Origin: Perkinsus olseni
Taxonomy: Eukaryota; Perkinsozoa; Perkinsida; Perkinsidae
Reading direction: 5' to 3'
Length of the DNA stretch: 52,150 nt
Assembly: GCA_013115135.1 (NCBI GenBank)
Contig: JABANP010000384.1
Location: 1 to 52,150 of the forward strand
The notes under the pieces are model-generated. The model was given only the letters and a program-made list of their open reading frames with translations, did no database searches and had not been told where the DNA came from. The translations under genes were made by a program, and so were the position numbers. Positions 1 through 13,325 of the stretch are shown here, in pieces. Within the stretch, counting starts at the first letter, position 1, and each line of letters starts with the position of its first letter.

Positions 1-157
1 CGGTATGCTTCGTTCCAGTTACGTATTGCTATGAGTGATTCTTGATTCTGACGAGATATTTTTTTGCCGACATGTAGTTTGCTCAGCGATTTCCGGCATT
101 GTGTTACGTCGCATGAGATCCCTCTTCCGTCCGTGAAGGACACCTCAGCAGAACCAG

Positions 158-3100
158 CTAAACAATTTGCGACGTCGAGGCGATCGGTGCACTTAGCGCT
201 AAATAAACGTCCATGACGCGTGGGCAATTAAGCGTAGAGGATATCCACGCGGTTGTCTTCGGCTCCGATCGTTGACAGCAACGCCGTGCTTCGGCTTGCG
301 CCAGATCTCGAACCTCCCTGACGTCGAGATTGATCGCCGTGCTAACAACTAGACACGTTCTGATTCCCTTATGCGAGTACGGCACAGCTGCTGGACGGGG
401 GTGAGGCATGCGTCACTGCCTATAAAATGTCCATTTTCTGGACACTGCGATGGATCTTGACTTCTGCAGAAGGCGACCAAGCTCTTCTTTCGTTTTTCTC
501 CAGTCGGCTCTCCATGGAAGGCCTGTGATCGACACATATCTCAGGAACTCCTTTGATCCGTTTGCGGCCGTTTTCGGCTAGCCTCCAGCAAACGCGTGTT
601 TCTTGCTGAGCCTCAGCTTCACTCTCGAGCTCCGCCTGCGACCCCTTCTGTGACCGTTCAGCTTTGCTCAGAGCAGCTATTTCCACGTTGAGCCGTGAAG
701 CCGCGTCGCGCACCTGTCGCACCGCTTGTCTTAGTTGGCTCAGGCGCACCACAGGTCTACCTCATTGGATCTCTCTCCCTGGGCGGCCCTCTGCTGTCTG
801 TAGACCTGTGCAGCGATGCCCATCTGGTTCTTCAAAGGCTCGAGCTGTTTTTGGAGCTTCTCTTCCTCCGCCTCCACTCGGCCATAATCACTTTTGAGGC
901 TCGTCACGTTGGCCCCCTGAAATGCGCAAAGGAGTTACAACCAACAAACATAGTCTTTCACTCATTGAAGAAATAATTCAAAGCAGAGGCGAAGCGAAGC
1001 AACAGGAACAGAAAGGGCTGCTTCATCTCATACGCCACGAGCGCGGATCGTACCACGGTTCGCAGCATGTCCTCATCTCGTTTCTTGTCCTTGCTCATCA
1101 TCTCGAAGGAGGACATCAGAGCCTTCACCGCCGACTCCGCCGCTGTCCTCCTAGAACCATAGATTTGCACGCCAACGTGGACTCCAACACTCACTTCTTC
1201 AGGAGCTGCTCTTGCCGAACCTTCGCATGCTCGTAACGGTCCGACGCATCCTGCAGTTTACTACGACAATCCGTAGCGGCCTCGTGAGCTCTCTCATACT
1301 TCTCCGCGAAGATGGCTTGCTGCTCAGTCAAGTGGTCATAAGTAGCCGTCTGACAAGCGCAACCTTAGTCGAAGCGGCAGAAAGTTCACTATCCAATCCC
1401 ACAGTGCCACGCGAGGAATATTGAGGGTGGGTTGAATGGGGCGGACCACCGAGCTCGAAAACGGGTTCAGCCATCACTATCCCGAGGGATCTCAAGTTGA
1501 GAGTCACAACCTACATCGTTTTTCTCTTCCTTCCTGGAGATGTCATTCCTCTTCTGAAGTTCAGCCAGAATTCTCGCTGCCGTCTCGGACTGGTCCACGG
1601 CTTTCTTCAACTTGGCCATAAGAGCACTACGATCCTTCTCAGCATCGGCCACTTCCTTGACCAAGCTCTGACAATCAACAGCATCCTCCCTCCACTCAGT
1701 GGTGTGCCACAATCTTCCTCACCTTCACTCGGGACTCGATCATCCCGACTGTGGTGTTGGCCCTGTAAAGTGCCAAGTCCACCTAACAGCAAAATTGTGG
1801 CGGTCCGTCCTTTCGCCGCGTATCTTCCGACCGTCCGACCAGAGAGTAACATCAGTCTCTACGTATCAATTCCTTCGAGCTCCACCCGGTATACGTGAAG
1901 TGCCGTTCTTTCGCAAAGCTGGAAACCGCGAAAAGTGCGATGGGAAACACGAGATCTGTCTGACATTAGTTGTACTTTCATATCGCGGGTAAAAGTTCAA
2001 CCAATCAAAAAGACGTATTTTTTCGGGTGTATGTTTTACACAATCGATCCAGTCCGGAGTCTCTACACGTTCTCCGAATTCAGCGCAGCCCACTTCAGAA
2101 TCCAGCTTCTCAATGAGCTCCTCAGGCATCTTGGCGGCGACTTCCTTCGAGGGGTTTTCCACGAACTTCCGAAGTTCAGTTTGGTCTGGAGTGTCTTCAA
2201 CCTCTGAGAAAATACGGGTAGTACTCGAAGCTAGACGACTATGCGGCGCACTTGAGTGTCGAAGGCGTCTCGACTGCAGGAAGGATTCTCCGTCAACTCG
2301 AGGATCTTCGAGGGCGGCGTCTTCCTCCTGCTCGCTCCCGGGTGACCTGCCGATCATACAAAAACCTCAACCGGGAGCTTCAGCGGCAAAGGTCAGGGGA
2401 GGACGAGGAATTACGTCACGTAACTGGTAGACTGACGCTGACACGTAGCTTACGTGTCCCGGTCGCTGTGAGGTGATTGCCTCAAGAAATTACGGGAAAT
2501 CTTGAAAATGCGATATCGCCGTACCGATTACGAGTCGAAAGTTGATTCCTGGACTACTGCTATGCCTAGCGCAATTGCACGTCGACTAATAGGTGTTCGA
2601 AACCGGTGATGACTAATAAGAGATAGTGTAAGGATGAGAGAAAATATGTATTCCCTCTGCCAGTCATTTTCAACAATCACCTTCTGACTGATTATCATTG
2701 CAGCGAGAACGAGATCTCGAGCATTGTTCTTCAACCAGTAAGAGCATTCTACAGTAGTGCAGAGTGTAACGAGTGTCAGCTTATCCATGGCGACGACAGC
2801 TCACCTAGCAGGGCTGGCCTTCAATAAGGTCTTCGCATGGGCAACTTCCCTCCTTGCCTGCTCCACGAGTCTGTCAGCTTCAGTTGAGGAGGAGTTCGTC
2901 ATGCTCTGTCGCTGTTCCTCGAGGCTGAACAGCAGCCGGTCAGGTTGAGAGGAGAGTGCAGCGAGGACCTACATCGTCCGGGCCTGTGTCAAGCGGACAA
3001 TGTCGCCGCTTTTAGCGTTGAATCTGAGAAAAGTCACGACCACCTCAGCGATCCTCCCATCAAAATATGATTAACCAATGGTGCGGTATGGAAATCCTTG

Positions 3101-4710
3101 GTCACATAAGTACGACCGCCTTACTCTTGCTTGGCTGCTTCTAACTGCTGTTGCACTAGATGGAGCCTTTCCTCAGCCTGCTTCAACTCGCGTGTCTCGA
3201 TCGCCATCGCCACCCTCCCGAGAGTTGCTGAATGGGCTGCTCAACCCTGCGGCTGCTCTCACCTGGCCTACTGTTCCTCAGCATAGCAGAGTCCACCTGC
3301 CTGTCGAGCTCATCCAGCCTCCTCTTGCTCTCCTCGATCTTCGATTGATACTCGGACCTGAGGGCAAGGTACTTTGATGTACTTCTAATTTTGCAGGTGC
3401 TCACGTATAGCCGTCCAGCTCGCTGCGCTTCGCCTGAAGTTCCTTCTCCTCGGCCACAGCCTTATTGTGTAGCTCCGACGCGTCACGCGTTTCACTTTCC
3501 TGATAGAGATGTGAGATTCCGCCTCAGTGTCGGCGGCACTCAGCACGCAGCCATAAAGGCCCCTACCAGCTTCCTCAGAGCTGCCTCGTGTGCATTAAGG
3601 GCCTTGGTAGTGGCTGTCAGAGCCTGCCTGCGTTCAACCAACACCTCTCGTGCTTTCCGGAAGGTCCTGCAGCAGCGCTGAGTACGCAGCTACTTGGCGT
3701 GAATATCTCACTCGGCCTTGGACTCGACAGTGTCCCGAACCATCTTCTGCTTCGTCCTAGCATCCTGCAGCACCTTACCGATATGGGCCCCTTCAGAGTT
3801 GACTGCCTACAAAATAACACAACCGGTGAAAGGGGAACCATGCGCTCAACTAGAAAGTCTCAGGGCGGCTCAATGAATCAATTTCGAGAATTCGGAATCT
3901 AATCTGAATCGTATTTTACATGCTATAGTCAATTGCAAAATCGACTCTGAGTTTACATTTAGTTGAATGACCGGGATCAGCCTCACGGTGGGGAGCACCA
4001 GTCGAACGCTAAGCGCTTCATACGGGTTCCATTACCTTCAACTTATTCTCCACATTAGATACAAAGCTGGCCAGATCCTTCAAGCGTTCTTCTTTGGCCT
4101 TCAATGCATCCTGGACGAGGCACCGAGAATACTACCCGTCATCATAGCATCGCTCCGCCTAGTACTGTCGCTTTTTGCAGTTCGGCTTCTTTCGCTGTTA
4201 GAGACGCTTGAGCCGTTTTGACGTCTGATTTCTGCACAACGACCACCCTTCTCAGTCCTGCAGTTCGTAAGGTTACAGCTTACCGCAGTGTGGACTCTAG
4301 TCATCTTTCCTTCGAGCTCGTCCGTGAGCTCCCTGAAATGAACCACGCTCTCGTCAAGAAGCAACGCCGCCATCGATCGACCGCTCGAAGTCGACGGGTC
4401 TGCGCCGTTCTATTAGTACCCCATTTTATCCTGGAGCTCACTCTCTCCGTTCGAGTACTGTACCATCTCCTCATCCGTCGACTTAACGCTGAGCTCCAGG
4501 TTCCTGATGTTCTGTTGGGCTGCGAGGGCCCTCTGGTAACTGGGAAGTTACAAAAGTAATTGTGGACTTCCGTACGACTGGGCCGTACAGAGTGGAGCAA
4601 TCAGGGTTGAGAAATGCTGGTGGTGATGCAGTTGAAGGGGTCATAACGCCCTGGAGGCCATGGGTGGATAGCAGTAGAGTCCCGACGAATAGGGACTGTG
4701 GAAGCCACAT
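158..4710 (-). CDS. Secreted coiled-coil protein, multi-exon (product unknown)
   Basis: Not recognised as a named family. The first exon (4710 down to 4589) encodes a clear signal peptide (MWLPQSLFVGTLLLSTHG...). A 49-bp GT-AG intron (4540-4588) joins it in phase to an exon reading YQRALAAQQNIRNLE. Further minus-strand exons, each a short Glu/Lys/Gln/Ala-rich stretch ending at a GT donor, lie near 4310-4370, 4140-4210, 4040-4110, 3710-3800, 3600-3680, 3280-3370, 2700-2790, 2050-2200, 1470-1690, 1190-1340, 1010-1140, 770-900 and 560-750. All look like heptad-rich helices (for example EYQSKIEESKRRLDELDRQV near 3300). The last readable block ends at a stop at 158, but the true 3' end may lie outside the window. 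Exon edges other than the first are approximate. A secreted or lumenal rod-like protein is an inference; no catalytic motif is visible. It is divergent from the GDP-fucose synthase gene. Confidence 0.6.
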
Positions 4711-4977
4711 GAGTTGAACGAAGTAAAATGGTGAGTATTAGCTGATGCAGTAGTGAGTAACCGAAATGGAGGGGCACGTCTGAGCTTCAACGCCGACCGT
4801 AGAGAGGCCCTTGCTCAGCTCCGCGGGGGCAGCGATCGGTGATGAGAGCCGTAAGTAGGTGCGCAGTTGATATCGCGCGCGCCATCGTGATCAATTAGAA
4901 GAGAAGGATCGGCATTCTTCCTTGAGCGTTTCGATCGCTGTTAGTCCATTAGGCTTGCCTTGTCTTTCTGTTGAGAA
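4711..4977. promoter_or_regulatory. Short divergent intergenic region, probable shared promoter
   Basis: The 267 bp lie between the start codon of the minus-strand coiled-coil gene and that of the plus-strand GDP-L-fucose synthase. Both promoters must lie here or overlap the neighbouring 5' ends. I see no TATA box or other motif that I would stand behind. Confidence 0.4.
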
Positions 4978-7098
<2,121 letters not shown>

Positions 7099-8059
7099 GC
7101 GATGACGTATAGACGATTCCCGGATGGGACACAGTTGTTGATGCATCTGATCATTATTGAGTTCATAGTACAGTGAGGTCCATTTTGATATGCAAATCGC
7201 GTTTCACCACGTAAAGGCACGCTTGCATATCGAGATGGGACACTTGACACCCGCGCTCTCCAAATCGATGATGCGGTCGATGAAATGGCTGATCGATATA
7301 TCAGTGGATCGACGCAGAGCGACACAATTATTGTGTCGCTCTGACGCTCAGCCTTTAACCAACTCGGGCACGACGATGCTTGGCGAGAATGCCCATTATC
7401 GAACAGCAGATACTCGAGAATGCGCGAGAACCCTGGCACTTCAATATCAACGATCGCCCTCAATGCGAGGCCGGTTCGGATGAGTGGGGTGCCACCTATA
7501 TATATGTGAGGGTGATTCACGGAGGCTACCGGCCCCTTGCTTCCTTGAGCGGTTTGCAAACTTTGCGTCGCACGCCAGCGGAGAACCCGAGTCCTTAAAA
7601 AGTTGGAGACCTTGTATCGAGATCTCCGACTTGTGGAGGCCTCCGCTTCTCCGCTTACTGAGGGCATCGCCTCTATCACCGGCGCATATGATATGCGGCA
7701 TATCAATGTCTGAATGTTGAGTGATGATCTACCCATTCAAGGTTGGGGCGAAGTTTGTGGTTGGTTGTCATTCATTGGTTGTCGGCGACTTGGTCAGAGC
7801 GGTTCTGTAGTTCATCTGCCATACATAACGGAACTGATTGAATCGCCTCCCGGTGAAGGAAGCGGCAGCGCCCCGAATATTGTACGATGACTCATCGTAC
7901 CCGAACACGTCGTCGATGAGTCACTACTAGGCTTAGTGTATTGCTGATTCGACCCAGATGCGGAAACGCCGTCTCTCATTTTCAAATCGAGGTGTCAGCA
8001 GTCGGCCGAGATTACGAGGGTCTCCTTCCGTGAACCGGCTCAACCGACTGGGCCTCCAG
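7099..8059. other. Non-genic stretch with palindromes
   Basis: No gene recognised. A 219-codon open frame on the minus strand (7736-7077) has no family resemblance and overlaps the 3' end of the fucose synthase gene, so I do not call it. Palindromes with a single-base centre occur at about 7310-7340 (14-bp arms) and 7882-7900 (9-bp arms), and one 22-bp inverted-triplet insertion at 7683. Confidence 0.5.
7683..7704. repeat. 22-bp inverted-triplet insertion
   Basis: X = GCATAT. Layout bX-c'X'b'-Xc fits the rule at all 14 constrained bases. Confidence 0.85.
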
Positions 8060-8556
8060 GTTCGACCGCTATTATTGGTGACCACTACTAATGATTCACA
8101 CTCGTAGCACAACACAAACTAACTTATCTGAATGATGAGTTCTTATAGCTCATCATCTCGAATAATACGAGAAAACGCGACCTAGGTCTCGAAATAGTGG
8201 TTTTTCTGACTCACTCTGTCAGAAACTGGGGTCCTAGAGCGGTGGGGCAGACATTGCTGTTAACCTTAGACGTCCCTCGGAGGGACTCACTTCGGCACAA
8301 GTTCCCTTGAGAAACTTTGGACCGACCAGGAAAGAGTGATGCAAAAGTTAATAGGCACAAGCGCACCATGACGATGCCTCCCGATGGATTCATTGGCTGG
8401 TCCAGAGAATCGCATTCAACGCCACCAACAGGATGAGTAATCGGATTATTGACGGTCGCAGCCCTAAGTCCCACGAAACGTTTGTAAAGACTTGCCTTCG
8501 ACGTTAATCCAGTAGCTATCATAACCCAGTTGGAGGGACGTTAGATCTGATTCTCG
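8060..8556 (-). repeat. Long inverted repeat, left arm
   Basis: The reverse complement of this stretch aligns over nearly its whole length with 12484-12990, with scattered substitutions and a few small indels. The two arms point towards each other across about 3.9 kb. They could be the long terminal inverted repeats of a DNA element, or two inverted copies of one repeat. No target-site duplication was identified at the outer ends. Confidence 0.75.
8211..8522 (-). CDS. ORF of 103 codons in the left inverted arm, unknown function
   Basis: Not recognised. It begins MIATGLTSKASLYKRF and contains CDSLDQPMNPSGGIVMVR and ESLRGTSKVNSNVCP. The other arm (12484-12990) encodes the same peptide with substitutions that are mostly silent: within CDSLDQPMNPS four of the differences between arms are synonymous. 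That suggests the stretch once evolved as protein. The start is uncertain because the frame is closed just upstream in this arm. In the right arm the frame is broken by a 14-bp insertion at 12674. It may be a fragment of a transposon protein, but no catalytic motif is visible. Confidence 0.4.
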   Translation of the reverse strand: MIATGLTSKASLYKRFVGLRAATVNNPITHPVGGVECDSLDQPMNPSGGIVMVRLCLLTFASLFPGRSKVSQGNLCRSESLRGTSKVNSNVCPTALGPQFLTE

Positions 8557-8907
8557 AAGCCTGAAGGTGCTACCGCAATACTCGTTGTGAGCGTATCTGA
8601 TATCCCCAAGAAGGAAGCACCAGGCTCGGATTCGATGTCGAACATATCGAGGCCGATACAGCCACCTTGAAACAGAACCCTCGTAAACTGGGCATCAGCG
8701 TCCACACCAAACTGCACGGTAGACAAACCCAAGAAGAGAGTGTAGATGATGGAGCGGGTCCACATATGAGAGGTTCTGTGGCAGAAGGAGAGAAGGCAGT
8801 CTACACAGAATAGTGTGCGTGTGCACCATGCGCAGTGTGGCAACACGATTTGAGGCGGGGTTCAAAGGAAGTCAACAATCCTAAGGGGATTTAAGCGATA
8901 ACACGGC

Positions 8908-9305
8908 AGCTTACTAACCTAAGCTCTGTGTAACACGTATAATCATGCACGCAAGTACAAAGCGCATGATAAGGTCAGATGGATATCTGAGCCTAATGTA
9001 TCAGTAAAGCCTTAACTGTAGAGGAACAGTATGCTGGCAGCACGCATGAGCACATCTCAGCCTGATAGGCCCATGCGTGTAAGGCTCACACTCGCACTAT
9101 AATGACAACATAGTGACGAGTATAGTGTTCAATATGTAACAGCGACAGCCTGGTTCAGACTGAACCGTTCAGTACTATTCAGCTGTTAGACTATCCTCGC
9201 TGCACTTACCTTGTACTGCTACTGTGTATCATTAGTCTCGGGTAATAGTCTGGGCGTTGCACTCGCGTGTTACACTGAGCTTAGCTTAGTAAGCTGCAGA
9301 TAGAA
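8908..9305. repeat. Fold-back dispersed repeat (MITE-like)
   Basis: The outer parts are inverted copies of each other: 8908-9000 resembles the reverse complement of about 9210-9297. The right part (about 9095-9300), read on the minus strand, matches 30868-31135 and 35715-35980, which lie upstream of GH18-like genes C and D. It carries shared sequence such as the AGCTTA inverted-triplet core. No coding potential. Confidence 0.6.
9152..9173. repeat. 22-bp inverted-triplet insertion
   Basis: X = GTTCAG, perfect. The homologous stretch near 31021-31077 has other insertions at the same point; the common ancestor without either would be 14 bp shorter here. Confidence 0.9.
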
Positions 9306-9359
9306 TTATTGCTTAGCCCCTCTCGAGTCTAGCTTTTAACCACTCTTTGAGCCCCGTCC

Positions 9360-9490
9360 CAAATAGCCATAGGGTGGCCCATCTGGGAAGAATGCTATTC
9401 TTCCCTGGAGGGAATTTCCGGAATTCCCGGGAAGAAAGAATCCTCAATCTTCCCGGGAAGAATGGAGTTATTCTTCCCTGAAGCCATATG
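9360..9490. repeat. Cluster of CTTCCC/GGGAAG inverted repeats
   Basis: Several short inverted repeats of GGGAAGAAT and its complement follow one another, with stems of 6-9 bp and centres of 0-5 bases. No gene is seen. Function unknown. Confidence 0.5.
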
Positions 9491-9815
9491 ACCGTTATTC
9501 CCGCACAGTGCTCGTGGCTTCGGCGGAACGAGTTACTGAGTTATAGTGCACACTGTAAGCGGAGCGGTCGTCGCGGACGACTCCCCAGCATGATAATGAA
9601 AAGCAGATTGGCCTTCCTATAGGATGTGGTGCGCAGCTGCAGCACGCATGAGCACATCTTAGCCTGCTATGTCCGTATATCATACGCAGCTTATACGGTG
9701 CGGCAGCGTGTAAGTAGAGCGGTGACCCCTCAGCGGTAGTCAGCGTAATAATGGTAAGCAGATTGAGCTTTACTGAAGGAATCCTACCTATGGGGTGCAG
9801 TACAGGTCTCAAGGG

Positions 9816-9837
9816 CCTCACCTGGTGAGGCTCACCC
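9816..9837. repeat. 22-bp inverted-triplet insertion, near-perfect
   Basis: X = CTCACC; one of the 14 constrained bases (c') does not fit. Confidence 0.7.
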
Positions 9838-10066
9838 AGTATGTAGAACTCCCAAACCTCGACTCCCTCCACGACAATAACGTCACCAATGACAAGAACT
9901 GGTTCTCAGACTCACAAGAACCCTCCTAAGACTCTAGCGAGCCCTTCCAAGTACACACAACCCTACAAGGTCGACGATCTCAACTAAATCACAATAAATT
10001 CATCTATTCGCATTCTACTCAGCTCAACGCTCTCTCGAAATGACAATCTACTCATCTCAATGCCCT

Positions 10067-10088
10067 CTCTGAAATTCAGAGTCTGAAT
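10067..10088. repeat. 22-bp inverted-triplet insertion
   Basis: X = TCTGAA, perfect. Confidence 0.85.
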
Positions 10089-10277
10089 GACACTCATGTG
10101 GTCTGAATTCACACACTCAATTCGTAAAGCTTGGAAACAGTTACTCAGAGACTGCCTGACAAGCTTCAGCCCTCATTACCAGTCTACTCGTCTACAACCC
10201 TACCTCGCACTGCCTATTACTACTCCACCAACGTCGTTTATGTAACAACTACTCACTGGAGCACACCTTATGATCAG

Positions 10278-10348
10278 GTTCTGGGTGAGTTAAGATAGCT
10301 CTAGAGATAAGGTCCTTATCTCTAGAGCTATCTCAACTCACCCAGAAC
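10278..10348. repeat. Large near-perfect palindrome, 35-bp arms, 1-base centre
   Basis: The arms are exact reverse complements except for one mismatch, and the centre is a single T between AAGG and CCTT. It could extrude as a cruciform or fold in RNA. It is not next to a recognised gene end. Confidence 0.8.
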
Positions 10349-11064
10349 AATGCCTCACTACGAAGGGAGGATTCCCTCATAATTCTCGGCTTTTCTCAAT
10401 ATTCAGTTCACCCGCCAAACAGTTGTAACTAGTTCAATACCTAATATCCGCCCTTAACCTTCGCTCTGTGCTGTAGCCAGCTTCTGAGGACACCCCCTGT
10501 GTTGCAGTGTCAGCATTGGCTAGGAACGTGTTGTCAATCTTGGATGCTTGATATTATACTTGAGCCAAGTTCAGTCAATTTTGCACGACTCAAATAAGGG
10601 CTGCCGAAGTTGAGATTCGTATTGCCATTCTTGAGGTAGACAGACCATTGGGAGGGCATTCTTATTGTTAAACTTGCGTTCTCAGATTTACAGATCCCGC
10701 CAGTCAGTTTCAAAAGTGGGAAACGTCGTAAGGAGAACTTCGTCCGGATACTTGTGCGTGTGACATCTCGAACCCCCTCTCCCCCCACACAACGTTGATA
10801 CAAGTAAAGCCAGAAGGAGAGTTAACTATACTGCAACACACTGTAGCAATGCATCGAAAGGGCCCAGTCTACTTCCACCGACATGTGTCTCAGGTCGAGA
10901 GTACTCGGTGCCAGAATCTCCGTACTTCTCGTCCTCAAGCGAGGTGGAGTCCACCTCGATAGTGTCCATCATGGTCGACCAGAGATTTTGCTAGATACAC
11001 TGAACGGAGCCAGTCGTCGGTGTCCCAAGTGCGGAAGGCAAAAAGCAGTGTCCGGAAGCATGCC

Positions 11065-11086
11065 ACGCAGAGTCTGCGTCGCAGAC
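11065..11086. repeat. 22-bp inverted-triplet insertion
   Basis: X = CGCAGA, perfect. Just upstream of the broken transposase frame. Confidence 0.85.
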
Positions 11087-11232
11087 AATAAAGACAAATG
11101 ATTTGCTTGGACTTGGGCGCCCTCGGATACTCAGCAACCGAGGTACACGCAGAGTTCTCCGATCCTTCATCTCTACGAGGAGCCGCCGGCCATTCTTGAC
11201 GGCCAAAGCGCACTATTCGAAGCTCGACTATG

Positions 11233-11254
11233 GATTCTCCGAGAATCATTCTCG
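11233..11254. repeat. 22-bp inverted-triplet insertion
   Basis: X = ATTCTC, perfect. Inside the broken transposase gene. Confidence 0.85.
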
Positions 11255-11581
11255 TATACGACATTCACCCGCATTCTACGACGCAGCGGATGGAAGTGTC
11301 GTAAAACACCTCGTAGAGTGTTGCAAAAACCGGGAGACCGTAGAAAAACGTATGCAATGGGCCAGAGGAATCCTACACAGTTGTGAGTACCATTCACAGC
11401 GAATTGTAGAATACTTCCGCCGTGGGGTTGGTATATACATGGATGGGGTGGCTGTCGGCTTCGATCCCACCGGGGAGAGAGCTGCTACTATGAATACTTG
11501 GCAGAATTCTGATCGTCAAGAAGCTACGCGTAATGGGTTCGGGAATACACTCGAATTGAAATTCGTGGGGATTATAGAGCG

Positions 11582-11603
11582 GGGAGAACTTCTCCCGGAG
11601 AAG
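11582..11603. repeat. 22-bp inverted-triplet insertion
   Basis: X = GGAGAA, perfect. Inside the transposase gene, just before its first in-frame stop. Confidence 0.85.
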
Positions 11604-11629
11604 AAGCTGAGCTCATAATGACTCGAATC

Positions 11630-11668
11630 ATTCGGTATGGGAATGAGCTGCTCATTCCCATACCGAAT
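11630..11668. repeat. Perfect palindrome, 19-bp arms, 1-base centre
   Basis: The arms begin ATTCGGTATGGGAATGAGC and are separated by one T. It lies inside the broken transposase gene, in the stretch where the frame changes. Confidence 0.85.
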
Positions 11669-11725
11669 AATTCAGGTTCCGCCTATTATTCATTCCTCGA
11701 GCAGAACGGAATTCCGTGGGCCACG

Positions 11726-11747
11726 GACCGTGCCACGGTCACCGTGG
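11726..11747. repeat. 22-bp inverted-triplet insertion
   Basis: X = ACCGTG, perfect. Inside the transposase gene. Confidence 0.85.
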
Positions 11748-12330
11748 CTCCAGCGCGGAGCTCAGAGGAGTTCATTGAGCCAGCTCAAACTCCTTTGTGA
11801 TTGAATCTGTTATTGCTACATGGGGGTCGGTATCTGGACTTCCTTCCTCGCTCTCCCGACCTAGCGGCTATCGAAAATTCCTTCGCAATCCCCAAATCCC
11901 GCTTACGCTCTGAAGCCCTTATAGGGGTGCCTGTTCAACTCAAGACGAGTTCATCGACCGTGTGAAACGTATTTATACCACGATCGAGTCGATCCCGTGT
12001 CGATCGGATCGACACGGGTAGCTTAATTGACAGCATGAGCAGAGGTTCTGAAACGCCGCGGAGCCTTGCTCGCGCGTTAGTTCGCTATTTTGAGCCTTAG
12101 CTGCATGATAGTACCACTGTTCGCTGTATGTCTATATCAATGTTGTTCACCAGTTGGTAGTGTTTGTCTTCTCAATTACTCATCGGGATCTCCGACTTGC
12201 CCTATAGCCGCAAGTTACGGATGCGGACATGCATTTGTGGAGTGGGCCCACAGATTTTGATTGTGGTCAAGTGAGCTTAGTCATCCCTCGCGCCCCTCAG
12301 TACGTTCCGTCAACGCGTCGTCGAAACTGA

Positions 12331-12470
12331 TCAATTGGTCAACTGATCAGCTAAAATAGTGTGAAGATTGAAAGATAAATAGTGAAATAGAAATAAAAAG
12401 TGTGAAGATAAATAAGATTGATCTTGCACTCATTAATTTTTGGTGACCAGTTGATCAGTTGATCAATACC
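12331..12470. repeat. Short element with imperfect terminal inverted repeats
   Basis: About 24 bp at each end, rich in TGATCA and containing TTGGTCAACTGATCA or its complement, are imperfect inverted copies around an AT-rich centre (12355-12440). This could be a small non-autonomous element; the ends are not certain. Confidence 0.3.
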
Positions 12471-12483
12471 CGAACTCTCCGAA

Positions 12484-12990
12484 CTTTTCAAGAATCAGAT
12501 CTGGCGTCCCTCCGACTGGGTCATGATAGCTACTGGATTAACGTCGGAGCCAAACCTTTACAAGTGCATCGTGGTATTTGGGGCTGCTACCGTCGAGAAT
12601 AATTCTGTTGATGACGTTAAATGCGATTCTTTGGATCAGCCAATGAACCCATCTGCAGGCATTGTCATGGTGCGCTCCTGGCAGGAGCCTCCTGCCAATT
12701 AGCTTCTGCATCACTCTTTTCTGGTCGGTCCAAAGTTTCTCGACGGAACTTTTGCTGGAGTGAGTCCCTCCGAGGGACGTCTAAGGTGAACAGCAATGTC
12801 TGCCCACCGCTGTAGGACCTCAGTTTCTGGCATAGTGAGGCAAAAAAATCATCACTTCGAGACCTAGATCGCGTTTTCTCGTATTATGCGAGATGATGAG
12901 CTATACGAACTCATCATTCAGAGAGCCTAGTTTGTGTCGCGCTACGAGTGTGAATCATCAGTAGTGGGCACCGATAATGTACCGTTGTTG
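12484..12990 (+). repeat. Long inverted repeat, right arm
   Basis: Inverted partner of 8060-8556. It encodes the same MIATGLTS...CDSLDQPMNPS peptide on the plus strand, but the frame is shifted after the 14-bp inverted-triplet insertion at 12674-12695. Ignoring those 14 bases, both arms have the same length across the site and the same frame (ESLRGTSKVNSNVCP) resumes. Confidence 0.75.
12674..12695. repeat. 22-bp inverted-triplet insertion
   Basis: X = CTCCTG, perfect. The left inverted arm (about 8340-8375) is exactly 14 bp shorter across this point, and its ORF stays open where the right arm's frame shifts. Confidence 0.95.
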
Positions 12991-13084
12991 GCAACCATGA
13001 TGATTCAATAACGTAACACTCCCGGATCTGATGCAGATACCTTCTACTGATAATATAGTTGAGTTGGGGATGAGGCTCATCCGA

Positions 13085-13106
13085 TGAGCAAGTTGCTCAG
13101 AGCAAC
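13085..13106. repeat. 22-bp inverted-triplet insertion
   Basis: X = GAGCAA, perfect. Confidence 0.85.
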
Positions 13107-13303
13107 TGGACCAGCGATAGAATAACCAAAGCTGTACTCTGATGATGATAGTAGTTGATACGATGGACGGGATGATAACTCGCAGAACACGACTCGAGGC
13201 AGTGTCGTTGCAGTTAAGGACTAAACTGCCAACCCTAAGGGTTAAATTCTTGACCGCAACGAGAGTGTCTCAGGATCCCTCTCGCAAGTGCTTTCGCGAC
13301 AGT

Positions 13304-13325
13304 GCCTCTGGCAGAGGCCCTCTGC
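13304..13325. repeat. 22-bp inverted-triplet insertion
   Basis: X = CCTCTG, perfect. Confidence 0.85.

Larger units (their letters stand above)
9495..10560. other. Non-coding stretch
   Basis: No gene recognised. Open frames here are short and lack codon structure. It contains a second copy of a motif near 9040 (GCAGCACGCATGAGCACATC, repeated near 9636), one perfect inverted triplet at 10067 and one near-perfect at 9816. Confidence 0.5.
11103..11960 (+). pseudogene. Tc1/mariner-type DDE transposase, broken
   Basis: Remnant of a cut-and-paste transposase. The N-terminal part shows the linker and helix-turn-helix signature (GRPRILSNRGTRRVLRS). EKRMQWARGIL follows near 11340-11370, then a central region IYMDGVAVGFDPTGE...LELKFVGIIERGEL, and a C-terminal SPDLAAIENSF near 11850-11880, equivalent to the SPDLNPIEN block that carries the last acidic residue. 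The pieces are in different frames with stops at about 11616 and 11800. At least three 22-bp inverted-triplet insertions (11233, 11582, 11726) and a 39-bp palindrome (11630-11668) lie within it; these account for some of the frame changes. It sits between the long inverted arms, but I cannot show that those arms are its terminal repeats. Confidence 0.65.

Noticed and set aside
9360..9490. CRISPR array
   Set aside because: The repeated units are short inverted repeats without regular spacers, and the context is eukaryotic.
10278..10348. Intrinsic (Rho-independent) terminator
   Set aside because: Stem too long, no T-run, and the window is eukaryotic.
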